Below are positions 14,879-22,449 of a stretch of 64,000 nucleotides of DNA, piece after piece (the stretch's first letter is position 1; every line of letters starts with the position of its first letter). A model generated the notes under the pieces. That model saw nothing but the letters and a program-made list of their open reading frames with translations, ran no database searches and was not told the DNA's origin. The position numbers and the translations under genes were made by a program. The stretch lies in contig NZ_JADKSG010000001.1 in NCBI RefSeq assembly GCF_015350805.1, positions 310,001 through 374,000 of the forward strand, written 5' to 3'. The DNA is from Herbiconiux sp. VKM Ac-1786. Lineage in GTDB: Bacteria > Actinomycetota > Actinomycetes > Actinomycetales > Microbacteriaceae.

Positions 14879-15816
14879 CCGCCACCGCGCTCCCCGCGAC
14901 GGGAGTCGTGCCGCCCGCCGAATGGGCGCCCTGCAGCGACCGCTCGCGCGAGCGCGACGACCCCCTGTTCGCCACCGGGTCGCGCGGGCTGCAGTGGTTC
15001 CTCGTCGAGGTGTCGAGCGGGTGGGGCACGCGGGCGCTGCTCGATCCGCCGTTCGACGCCGAGCTGGGGCGGGCGCTGGTCACGCGCATCGAGAGCGCGG
15101 GGCTCCGGCCGCTGGCGATCCGGCGCACGGGGCGGAACCCGTCCCGGCTCGAGGCGCAGACGACGTGGCGGTGGGCGTTCGTCGACTCGCGGCCGGGGCA
15201 CGAGGGCATCCGGTGGGGTGAGGTGGATGCGCCCGAGAAGCTGCTCGAGGTGCCGCTCGACGGAACGGCGGGACGCGCATCCGATCGCCCGCTCTTCGCG
15301 GTGTGCGCGCACGGTCGGCATGACCGCTGCTGCGCGGTGCGCGGGCGGCAGGTGGCGTCGCGGCTGGCCGAGGCGTTCCCCGAGGAGACGTGGGAGTGCT
15401 CGCACCTCGGCGGCGACCGGTTCGCCGGCACGATGGTGCTGTTCCCGCACGGGCTGTACTACGGGCGGGTCGACGACGGCGATGCCGCTGCGGTGGCGGC
15501 GGCGTACGGCGAGGGGCGGGTGGTCGAGGAGTTCTACCGCGGGCGGAGTGCGCTGACGCATCCGGTGCAGGCGGCGCAGCACTTCGCGCGCGAGGCCACG
15601 GGCGACGACGGGCTCGAGGCGTTCGCGCCGCTCGACGAGCACTGGAATGGGGTCGAGGGGCCGGGGGCGCGGTGGGTCGTGACGCTGGCCGGCGACGACG
15701 GGCCGGTCGTGGTCGAGCTCGCCGAGCATCTGTCGGAGCCGTTGCTGTCGACGTGCGACACGACGCGGCCGGGGCAGGTTCGGCAGTGGGAGCTGGTATC
15801 GCTCAGGCGCGAGTGA
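14875..15816 (+). CDS. Sucrase/ferredoxin-like protein ([2Fe-2S] thioredoxin-fold)
   Basis: This 313-residue protein belongs to the sucrase/ferredoxin-like family (related to yeast Apd1). The C-terminal thioredoxin-like domain carries VCAHGRHDRCCAVRG (C144, C152, C153) and CSHLGGDRFAGTMVLFPHG (C175, H176). Relatives bind a [2Fe-2S] cluster with Cys and His ligands; here the second histidine of the yeast CSH..GGH pattern is an Asp (D181), so ligation may differ. It may feed electrons to, or work after, the JmjC oxygenase; the overlapping GTGA join supports a shared function. The N-terminal half has no motif I recognise. Confidence 0.85.
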   Translation: MTATALPATGVVPPAEWAPCSDRSRERDDPLFATGSRGLQWFLVEVSSGWGTRALLDPPFDAELGRALVTRIESAGLRPLAIRRTGRNPSRLEAQTTWRWAFVDSRPGHEGIRWGEVDAPEKLLEVPLDGTAGRASDRPLFAVCAHGRHDRCCAVRGRQVASRLAEAFPEETWECSHLGGDRFAGTMVLFPHGLYYGRVDDGDAAAVAAAYGEGRVVEEFYRGRSALTHPVQAAQHFAREATGDDGLEAFAPLDEHWNGVEGPGARWVVTLAGDDGPVVVELAEHLSEPLLSTCDTTRPGQVRQWELVSLRRE

Positions 15817-15837
15817 CGCCGGGATCACCCGCCAAGG

Positions 15838-15849
15838 TTGTCGCGACAA
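15838..15849. promoter_or_regulatory. MarR-type operator palindrome
   Basis: TTGTCGCGACAA is a perfect 12-base palindrome located 18 bases before the MarR start codon and 6 bases before the likely -10 (TACACT, 15856-15861). That position blocks RNA polymerase, fitting autorepression. The sequence matches the general TTGnnnnnnCAA pattern of MarR sites. Confidence 0.75.
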
Positions 15850-15867
15850 GAGACGTACACTGAGGGC

Positions 15868-16347
15868 ATGTACGAGGTGCGCTGGCTGACGCCCGATCAG
15901 CTCCGCGCGTGGATCCGTTTCGAGGCCGTCGTCGAGCTGCTGCCCACCGTGCTCGACTCGCAGTTGCAGCGCGACTCCGCGCTCACGCACTTCGAGTACG
16001 TGGTGCTGGCGAAGCTGTCCGAATCGCCCGATCAGGTGCTGCGGATGACCGCCCTCGCCGCCACGACGAACAGCACCCTGCCCCGCCTCTCCCACGTCGT
16101 CTCGCGCCTGGAGAGCCGCGGTTTCGTCGAGCGGATGCCCTGCCCGGGCGATCGGCGGGCGACCAACGCCCACCTGACCGACGAGGGGCGCGCGAAGGTC
16201 GTCGCCGCGGCCCCCGGGCACGTGAACACCGTGCGGGAGCACGTGATCGATTTGCTCTCGGACGAGCAGGTGGAGCAGCTCGACGGCATCATGGCGACAC
16301 TGCTGCAGCGGCTCGACCCGACGAACACGCTGCGCATCCTGCCCTGA
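15868..16347 (+). CDS. MarR-family transcriptional regulator
   Basis: The 159-residue regulator has the MarR winged helix: LTHFEYVVLAKLSESPDQVLRMTALAATTNSTLPRLSHVVSRLESRGFVERMPCPGDRRATNAHLTDEGR. The wing motif CPGDRRAT is characteristic. MarR proteins dimerise on palindromes and release on binding small phenolic or oxidising ligands. ATG 15868 is chosen: the upstream in-frame extension would translate the operator palindrome itself. TACACT ends six bases before the ATG, so the mRNA may be leaderless. No obvious target gene is adjacent; the glycosylase follows 95 bases later. Confidence 0.92.
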   Translation: MYEVRWLTPDQLRAWIRFEAVVELLPTVLDSQLQRDSALTHFEYVVLAKLSESPDQVLRMTALAATTNSTLPRLSHVVSRLESRGFVERMPCPGDRRATNAHLTDEGRAKVVAAAPGHVNTVREHVIDLLSDEQVEQLDGIMATLLQRLDPTNTLRILP

Positions 16348-16359
16348 CAGGTTGGTCGG

Positions 16360-16418
16360 CGCCGCTGGCCCGATGTCTCTGGCCGATGTAACTGGCCCGA
16401 CGCCGCTGGCCCGATGTC
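16360..16418 (+). repeat. Short degenerate intergenic repeats
   Basis: An 18-base direct repeat (CGCCGCTGGCCCGATGTC) occurs at 16360-16377 and 16401-16418. Between them, shorter variants of CTGGCC(C)GATGT make four imperfect copies in about 60 bases. The block lies between the marR stop and the glycosylase start and has no coding signal. Its role is unknown; slippage-generated DNA is likely. Confidence 0.6.
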
Positions 16419-16442
16419 GGCGGCCGGGTGGAGACTGGACGT

Positions 16443-17321
16443 GTGCCGGAGCTGCCTGAAGTCCACGCCCTCACGGTCGACCTGAACGGTCGACTGGCGG
16501 GGCGGCGCGTCGAGCGCCTCGAGCTGGTCTCGTTCGCGGCGCTGAAGACCTTCGACCCGCCCGCTTCGGCGGTCGCGGGCAGCACGGTCGAGCGGGTCGA
16601 CCGGCATGGCAAGTTCCTCGACCTCGTGCTGCGCACAGCCGACGGCGGCGAACTGCACGTCATCACCCACCTCGCGCGGGCCGGCTGGCTGCGGTGGCGG
16701 GATGCTCCGCCGCCCCCGCCCTCCGGCAAACCCGGGCGCGGCGCCCTGGCGGCGCGGCTCGTGCTCGACGACGGCACCGGTTTCGACCTCACCGAGGCCG
16801 GCACGAAGAAGAGCCTCGCGATCTACGTCGTGCGGTCGCCCGAGGAGGTGCCGGGCATCGCCCGGCTGGGCCCCGACCCCTTGGACGAAGGCTTCACGCT
16901 GGAGGTGTTCGCGGGCATCCTGAAGCAGGCGGGGCGCGCGCAGCTCAAGGGCGTGCTGCGCAACCAGGCGACGATCGCGGGTATCGGCAACGCGTACTCC
17001 GACGAGATCCTGCACGCGGCGAAGATGTCGCCGTTCAAGCCCGCGTCGCTGACCCCCGACGAGACGGCGCTGCTCTACTCGACGATGCAGTCGACACTGC
17101 GCGGGGCGATCCAGCGGGCGGAGGGCCTCGCGGCGTCGGAGCTGAAGGCCGAGAAGAAGCAGGGCCTCGCGGTGCACGGTCGCACGGGCCAGGCCTGCCC
17201 GGTCTGCGGCGACACCATCCGCCAGGTCACCTACGCCGACTCGAGCCTGCAGTACTGCCCCACCTGCCAGACGGGCGGCAAGCCGCTGGCCGATCGCGTG
17301 CTCTCGCGCCTGCTGAAGTAG
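16443..17321 (+). CDS. Fpg/Nei-family DNA glycosylase (AP lyase)
   Basis: This 292-residue base-excision repair enzyme begins PELPEV after Met removal: Pro2 is the Schiff-base nucleophile and Glu3 the catalytic acid. The helix-two-turn-helix is LKGVLRNQATIAGIGNAYSDEILHAA, and the C-terminus holds a zinc finger (CPVCGDTIRQVTY then CPTC). It removes oxidised bases and nicks the abasic site. GTG 16443 must be the start, because the catalytic proline has to be residue 2; the upstream codon in the same frame is discarded. GAGACT six bases before the GTG suggests leaderless transcription. Which lesion it prefers (Fpg or Nei type) is not certain. Confidence 0.93.
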   Translation: MPELPEVHALTVDLNGRLAGRRVERLELVSFAALKTFDPPASAVAGSTVERVDRHGKFLDLVLRTADGGELHVITHLARAGWLRWRDAPPPPPSGKPGRGALAARLVLDDGTGFDLTEAGTKKSLAIYVVRSPEEVPGIARLGPDPLDEGFTLEVFAGILKQAGRAQLKGVLRNQATIAGIGNAYSDEILHAAKMSPFKPASLTPDETALLYSTMQSTLRGAIQRAEGLAASELKAEKKQGLAVHGRTGQACPVCGDTIRQVTYADSSLQYCPTCQTGGKPLADRVLSRLLK

Positions 17322-17339
17322 GGCGGCTTCGGCGCGCGG

Positions 17340-17876
17340 TCAGCCGAGCAGCTGCCGGATGCCCTCCGACTCGACACGGCTCCACCGGAGCCCCGTGCTG
17401 TCGACGAACTCGAACGTCGTCACACGCCAGTTCGGGCTGACGGTGAACGGCCGCAGCAGATCGCCGGACGCCTCGATCTCGCGCGCGTCGCTGAGGAAGC
17501 CCCAGTCGAACCCCTCGGGCCTATGGCCCTGCCACTCGGCCGTGTAGCGCCCGGGTGGGCAGATGCTCGACGTGAACACGAAGCTGCGGCCCTTCATCGT
17601 CGCGTCGACGCGCACGTCGTAGATCGCCTCGCTCGAGGCGTTCAGCAGCACGAGGTGGTTGCCGTGCGGGATGTCCGTGCCGTCGGTGCCCCGCCGGAAG
17701 CGGAACGCCACCCACGCGCTCACCCGAGCCGCCTGCCGCTCGAGGTCGCGCTGCACGTCGCGCTCATGATCGGCCGACGACCGCCGGTCGACGCGGTGCG
17801 CGATCGCGAGGCTGGCGATCGACAGCACGAGGGTGACGGCGACGCCGCACCAGGCCGCGACGGCTTCGGCGCTCAT
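17340..17876 (-). CDS. Hypothetical protein with one N-terminal membrane helix
   Basis: I do not recognise this 178-residue protein. A hydrophobic helix (about residues 5-28, VAAWCGVAVTLVLSIASLAI) is followed by a charged, possibly coiled-coil stretch (RVDRRSSADHERDVQRDLER) and a soluble beta-rich domain with HGNHLVLLNASSEAIYDVRV and FTVSPNWRVTTFEFVDSTG. The soluble part has an immunoglobulin-like alternation. It converges with the glycosylase gene. Confidence 0.75.
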   Translation of the reverse strand: MSAEAVAAWCGVAVTLVLSIASLAIAHRVDRRSSADHERDVQRDLERQAARVSAWVAFRFRRGTDGTDIPHGNHLVLLNASSEAIYDVRVDATMKGRSFVFTSSICPPGRYTAEWQGHRPEGFDWGFLSDAREIEASGDLLRPFTVSPNWRVTTFEFVDSTGLRWSRVESEGIRQLLG

Positions 17877-17929
17877 CCCTCACCCTCTCGATCAGATGAA
17901 GCCGAGAGTAGCTCATCTACGACGAGAGG

Positions 17930-18490
17930 TCAGTACAGGTTCGTGGGGGCCGCGTAGGCGGGCAGCGGATGCTCGGACCAGTGCTCCGCGTTCCAGGTCT
18001 GCGAGCGCGCGAAGGCCTTCGCGCAGTGCAGGAACACCTCCTCGACGTCGACGACGAGCGCGAGCGCCGGACGGTGGCCGCGCACCACGAGGCGGTCGAA
18101 GAACGGCTCGTCGCGGGCGATGCGGGCCCGGCCCGCCACCCGGAGCGTCTCGCTGCGCCCCGGCTCCACGAACAGCAGCCCGACGCGCGGGTTCTGCAGG
18201 AGGTTGCGGAAGCCGTCGGCCCGGCGGTTGCCCGACCGCTCGGCGATCACGAGCGTTCTGTCGTCGAGGACGAGCGCAACGGAGCCCGGGTCGCCTTTGG
18301 GCGAGACGTCGAGGCGTCCCTCGGCGTCGGAGGTGGCGATGAAGACGAGCGGCGAGTGCGCGATCCAGGCTCGGTCGCTGTCGTCGAGGCGGTCGCGCAC
18401 CTTGTTCGCGATGGCGGGGACCGGCGTGCCGATCACCGCCTCCAGCTCCTCGACGCTGCCGACGGGCGGGTTCACGAGGGGGTACGACAT
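17930..18490 (-). CDS. PPOX-class FMN-binding flavoprotein, MSMEG_1061-like
   Basis: The 186-residue split-barrel protein belongs to the pyridoxamine-phosphate-oxidase-like group. Characteristic parts are AWIAHSPLVFIATSDAEGRLDVSPKGDP near residues 42-70, LVIAERSGNRRADGFRNLLQNPRVGLLFVEPG and VDVEEVFLHCAKAFARSQTW near the end. The order fits the MSMEG_1061 subfamily. These bind FMN or F420 and reduce small molecules; the substrate is unknown. TACAGT eight bases upstream may be the -10 of a near-leaderless mRNA. Confidence 0.87.
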   Translation of the reverse strand: MSYPLVNPPVGSVEELEAVIGTPVPAIANKVRDRLDDSDRAWIAHSPLVFIATSDAEGRLDVSPKGDPGSVALVLDDRTLVIAERSGNRRADGFRNLLQNPRVGLLFVEPGRSETLRVAGRARIARDEPFFDRLVVRGHRPALALVVDVEEVFLHCAKAFARSQTWNAEHWSEHPLPAYAAPTNLY

Positions 18491-18527
18491 GGTGCCCCAC
18501 TGTAGCGGCAGCCGGCCAGAGGCACGG

Positions 18528-19649
18528 TCAGCGCGACGCCAGCACCCACGACCCCACGACCTCGGCGCTGAACGGCACCGAGTACGCCATCAGCGCCCCG
18601 GCCTGCGCGTCGCGGAAGATGCGCTGGATCGGCGAGCGCGCCAGATACGCGCCACCGCCCCCGACCTTCAGTGCCAGCGCGGCGGCCTTCTTCGCCGCCT
18701 CGTTCGCGAGCATCTTCGCCTCGGTGGCGGCCTCCATCGCGAGCGGATCGCGGCGGTCGGCGAGCCAGGCCACCTGCTCCGCCACCAGTGTGGCGCCCCG
18801 CAGCTCGGTCCAGAGCATCCCGGTCTCGGCCTTCACCCACTGCTCGTCAGCCAGCACAGCACCGGCAGGGCCCTTCGGGGTGGTGGCCGAGGTCACGAGA
18901 GCGTCGACCGCCGACTCGGCGATGCCGATCGAGAGCGAGGCGAAGCCGACCGTGATGAGGTTCGCGTAGTCGGCCGGCGGCGGGCCGCAGCGGCGCGAGG
19001 CCGGCAGCACGGTGCCGTCGAAGACGATGCTGCGGCTGCGGGTGGCCCGCATCCCGATGGTCTGGTCGATCGGCGGCAGGCTCATCGTCGAATCGCGGGA
19101 GACACCGAAGAACGCGGGGGCGCCGTCGATGCGCACGTTGAGCAGCAGATGGTCGGCGACCTCGACGCCCGAGACGAAGAGCTTGCGGCCGGTGAGCGAC
19201 CAGCCCCCGTCGATCGGGTCGACGTCCTGCTGGGAGGCGAGGAAGTGGTTGCCGCCCGCGGGCTCGGAGAGCGCGTTCGAGAAGCGGTCGCCGGCGCGCA
19301 GCCGCTCGGCGAAGAACGCGGCGGCGGGCGGCGGCGACATGGTCACGAGCCCGTGCGCAGCGCCGATGTGCATCAGCCACACCGCCGCGACGGCCGGATG
19401 CGCGGCGGCGAAGAGGCGCACGATCTGCGCGAGGGCGGCGTACGACAGCCCCTCCCCGCCGTGCTCGGCGGGCAGGAACGCGGTGTCGAGGCCGCTGTCC
19501 GAGATGGCCTTCAGGTGCGCGAGGGGCAGCTCCCCCGACTCGTCGTCGGCGGCGACCGTCGATGCGAAGCGCGCGGCGAGCGCGGTGGCGACGTCGATCC
19601 AGGGCGCCTCGGACGAGGGCACGGAGACCGGTGATGGGCGACGGAGCAT
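18528..19649 (-). CDS. Acyl-CoA dehydrogenase-like flavoprotein
   Basis: The 373-residue protein has the acyl-CoA dehydrogenase fold: an N-terminal helical domain (LAHLKAISDSGLDTAFLPAEHGGEGLSY), a middle beta domain with FSNALSEPAGG and WSLTGRKLFVSGVEVADHL, and a C-terminal four-helix bundle ending GGGGAYLARSPIQRIFRDAQAG. The catalytic Glu of true dehydrogenases is not evident, so a DszC-type flavin monooxygenase or another role is possible. AAAGGATC lies before ATG 19649. It follows the purine-cluster GntR gene by 30 bases on the same strand, which suggests it may be co-transcribed, but its link to purines is unclear. Confidence 0.82.
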   Translation of the reverse strand: MLRRPSPVSVPSSEAPWIDVATALAARFASTVAADDESGELPLAHLKAISDSGLDTAFLPAEHGGEGLSYAALAQIVRLFAAAHPAVAAVWLMHIGAAHGLVTMSPPPAAAFFAERLRAGDRFSNALSEPAGGNHFLASQQDVDPIDGGWSLTGRKLFVSGVEVADHLLLNVRIDGAPAFFGVSRDSTMSLPPIDQTIGMRATRSRSIVFDGTVLPASRRCGPPPADYANLITVGFASLSIGIAESAVDALVTSATTPKGPAGAVLADEQWVKAETGMLWTELRGATLVAEQVAWLADRRDPLAMEAATEAKMLANEAAKKAAALALKVGGGGAYLARSPIQRIFRDAQAGALMAYSVPFSAEVVGSWVLASR

Positions 19650-19679
19650 GGCAGATCCTTTCGACGAGAAGTCAGGAAG

Positions 19680-20420
19680 CTAGAACTGGTACCGCGCCGT
19701 CGAGAACACCTGCGGCGGCCGGATGGTGCGCATGATCGAGTACGAGACGGTCTTCGGGTCGTGCAGCTCCCGCGCGTGGAACAGCCGCCGCCCGCTCAGC
19801 CCGAGCCCCACGATGTCCAGCGTCAGCACGGGCGTGCCCACCGGATGCTCGAACAACTCGGCATCCTCCTCCCCGAGCACCTCGGCCGACGGGGTCGTGA
19901 TCTCCCAGGCGATCGCCTCCCCCCAGACCTGCTTGACGGCCGTGTAGATGGAGTCGCCGAGGTCGACCTCGGCCCGCGGGAAGGGCAGCGGCATCGTGCC
20001 GAACGAGAGCATTGCCACCGAGCCGTCGGCCCGCCAGCGCTTCACGATCCGGGCGGCGGGCCGGCCGGTCTCGGTCATCAGCAGTCCGGCACTCTCCTTG
20101 GGCAGCAGCACGTCCGAGATCGACAGCACCTCGACGGTGCTCTCGTACCCCAGCTGCCGGAGCAGGGTGCTGTACTCGAGCTGGTCCTCGAAGCGCACGC
20201 TCATCCGCGTGGCCACCGGGTCGACCTCGGTGGCGGCGCCCTGCCGGCGCAGCACGATGCCCTGCTGCTCGAGCGAGGCGAGCACGTCGCGCACCTGCTT
20301 GCGGGTGATGCCGAGCCGCTCCGCCATCTCCACCTCGCCGGGCAGGGTCGATCCGGACGCGGCGGCGTCGCGCACGAAGCGCAGCACCCCCGCGAGCACG
20401 CGCTGGCTGTCACTGGTCAT
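19680..20420 (-). CDS. GntR-family regulator (UTRA domain) of the purine cluster
   Basis: The 246-residue regulator has a winged helix (LAGVLRFVRDAAASGSTLPG, VEMAERLGITRKQVRDVLASLEQQGIVLRR) and a UTRA-type effector domain with AARIVKRWRADGSVAMLSFG and LTLDIVGLGLSGRRLFHARELHDP. ATG 20420 overlaps the stop of the permease gene in ATGA, so it belongs to the transporter operon. It may bind the CTTGT-type palindromes in the adenosine-deaminase intergenic region. The effector is presumably a purine or ribose derivative; that is inferred from context only. Confidence 0.88.
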   Translation of the reverse strand: MTSDSQRVLAGVLRFVRDAAASGSTLPGEVEMAERLGITRKQVRDVLASLEQQGIVLRRQGAATEVDPVATRMSVRFEDQLEYSTLLRQLGYESTVEVLSISDVLLPKESAGLLMTETGRPAARIVKRWRADGSVAMLSFGTMPLPFPRAEVDLGDSIYTAVKQVWGEAIAWEITTPSAEVLGEEDAELFEHPVGTPVLTLDIVGLGLSGRRLFHARELHDPKTVSYSIMRTIRPPQVFSTARYQF

Positions 20421-21331
20421 GCAGGCCTCACTGTCTTGAAGAGCCGTCGCATCTGGCTGCGCGAGGTGATCACGAGCACGACGAGGGTCACCAGGTACGG
20501 TAGCGACTGATAGAGCTCGCTGGGCAGCTGCAGCGACGTCGACTGCGACAGCAGCGCGAAGCTCTGCAGGAACGCGAACAGCAGGGCGCCGAGCGCGATG
20601 CCGATCGGCCGGCTGCGCCCCATGATCACCACGGCCAGCACGATGTAGCCGCGACCGGCGGTGATGTCGGGGGTGAACGAGCCGATGGTGCCGACCGTGA
20701 TCACCGCGCCACCGAGCCCGGCGAGCGCCCCGCCGATCAGCAGAGCGGATGCGCCCGTGCGCTCCACCCGCACGCCGCGCAGAGCGGCCGAGGCCGGGTC
20801 GGTTCCCACGGCCTGCACTGCGAGCCCGAAGCGGGTGAACCGCATCACGGCCCAGGCGACGACGAGCAGCACGACGGCCAGGTAGACCAGCGGGCTCTGC
20901 CCGAACAGGACGGGGCCGACCACCGGCAGCTCGCTCAGCGGCCCGAGGTCGACGCGGGGCACCGTGGCGACGGCGACGTTGGTCTGACCCGACGGCACCC
21001 ACAGCTGGTAGAGGTAGGTGCTGAGGCCGAGGCCGAGCATCGTGATGCCGAGGCCGATCACGATCTCGTTGGCGTGCAGCCGGTAGACGAGCAGGTTCAT
21101 CACGACGGCCAGCACGAGGCCGACCAGGAGGCCGGCGACGAGACCGGCGAGCGGGCCCGCGAGGCTGCCGGCCCAGACGCCGGTGAGGGCGCCCATGATC
21201 ATCATTCCCTCGATGCCGAGGTTGATCCGGCCCGCCCGCTCGACGAAGCCCTCGCCGATGCCGGCGAGCACGAGCGGTGCCGCCAGGGCGAGCGCGCCGG
21301 CGATGATGGCGACCCACAGCTCGACGCTCAT
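20417..21331 (-). CDS. ABC nucleoside transporter permease 2 (NupQ/YufQ-like)
   Basis: The 304-residue permease starts MSVELWVAIIAGALALAAPLVLAGIGEGFVERAGRINLGIEGMM, the hallmark of the second permease of BMP-family nucleoside importers. Later it has NEIVIGLGITMLGLGLSTYL and GRGYIVLAVVIMGRSRPIG. It forms a heterodimeric channel with the upstream gene product. ATG 21331 overlaps the preceding stop (ATGA). Eight or so membrane helices are visible. Confidence 0.92.
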   Translation of the reverse strand: MSVELWVAIIAGALALAAPLVLAGIGEGFVERAGRINLGIEGMMIMGALTGVWAGSLAGPLAGLVAGLLVGLVLAVVMNLLVYRLHANEIVIGLGITMLGLGLSTYLYQLWVPSGQTNVAVATVPRVDLGPLSELPVVGPVLFGQSPLVYLAVVLLVVAWAVMRFTRFGLAVQAVGTDPASAALRGVRVERTGASALLIGGALAGLGGAVITVGTIGSFTPDITAGRGYIVLAVVIMGRSRPIGIALGALLFAFLQSFALLSQSTSLQLPSELYQSLPYLVTLVVLVITSRSQMRRLFKTVRPA

Positions 21332-22449
21332 GCGCGCGCCTCCTCGGCCTCGGCCGCCGCGACGGGCTCGGCGGCCACATCCGCCACCACCGGCTCGGCC
21401 GGCGCCACGACAGCCGCCGGCCGCCGCTGGTAGGCCGCGATGCACGCCACCCCCATCAGCAGCACCCCCTTGATCACCTCGGCGATCGACGACGGCACGG
21501 TGCCGGTCGCCGACTGCATCCCCACGGCCCCGGCGGTGAGCGCCGAGAAGAACAGCGCGGCCGCGACGATCCCGATCGGCGCGAGCGCCCCGAGCAGCGC
21601 CACCGCGATGCCCGAGAAACCCACGCTGCCCGACACCGAGCTGAGCAGCCGATCGTTGACCCCGGCCACCTGGATCCAGCCGACCACGCCCGCACCGAGC
21701 CCCGACACGAGCATCGTCGAGTACACCGTGCGACTGCGGGTCGCGCCGAGCCGCAGCGCCAGCTTCGGCCGGCTGGCGAACACGCTCAGCCGGGTGCTGG
21801 CCGCGCTCCGCTGCCAGATGAGGAACACGACCGCGAGCACGACGACCAGCAGGATTCCCCAGTGCGCCCGGGTGCCGGGGATCAGGCTCGGCAGGCTCGC
21901 GGCGTCAGGCAGCTCGTCGCTCTGCGGGGTGGCGGTCTCGGCGTCGGTGGCGAGCCAGGTGCGCAGCGTCCAACCGAGGAAGCCCGCGGCGAGATAGTTC
22001 AGCAGCAAGGTGCTGAGGATCTCGTTCACCCGCCAGCGTACGGCGAGAAACGCGGGCAGCAGCGCCATCAGCCCGCCGCCGACGGCACCGGCGACGAGGC
22101 CCGCGACCCAGAGCAGCGGGGCGGGGGCGGCGCCGTCGAGCATCCGGTTGACGGCGAAGACGGCGGCGGTCGCGAAGATCGCGCCGACCACGATCTGGCC
22201 CTCGGCACCGACCGAGAACACCCCGGCGCGCAGCGCGGGGATGAGCGTCAGCGCCACGATGCCGATCGGCACCGCCCCGACGAGCACCTCGCCGATGCGG
22301 TAGGGCGAGCTCGAGACTCCCTCGACGAGACCCTGCAGCCCGAGCAGCGGGTCGGCACCGGCGAACACGATCAGCGCGCCGGCGATCAGGATGATCGAGA
22401 CGACGACCGCCGCGGTGAGCACCCACCGCTGCCGGTCGAGAGCCCTCAC
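21328..22449 (-). CDS. ABC nucleoside transporter permease 1 (NupP/YufP-like)
   Basis: This 373-residue permease has the family marks IPALRAGVFSVGAEGQIVVG, RWRVNEILSTLLLNYLAAGFLGW and GFSGIAVALLGALAPIGI. An Ala/Glu-rich cytoplasmic tail ends it. The start is placed at GTG 22449, which overlaps the adenine deaminase stop in GTGA like the other joins in this operon; GTG 22458 is an alternative three codons longer. It pairs with the next permease and the two-domain ATPase to take up nucleosides. Confidence 0.9.
   Translation of the reverse strand: MRALDRQRWVLTAAVVVSIILIAGALIVFAGADPLLGLQGLVEGVSSSPYRIGEVLVGAVPIGIVALTLIPALRAGVFSVGAEGQIVVGAIFATAAVFAVNRMLDGAAPAPLLWVAGLVAGAVGGGLMALLPAFLAVRWRVNEILSTLLLNYLAAGFLGWTLRTWLATDAETATPQSDELPDAASLPSLIPGTRAHWGILLVVVLAVVFLIWQRSAASTRLSVFASRPKLALRLGATRSRTVYSTMLVSGLGAGVVGWIQVAGVNDRLLSSVSGSVGFSGIAVALLGALAPIGIVAAALFFSALTAGAVGMQSATGTVPSSIAEVIKGVLLMGVACIAAYQRRPAAVVAPAEPVVADVAAEPVAAAEAEEARA

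Noticed and set aside
16361-16440. Possible CRISPR-like array between marR and the glycosylase
   Set aside because: The repeats are short, unequal and without unique spacers of constant length.
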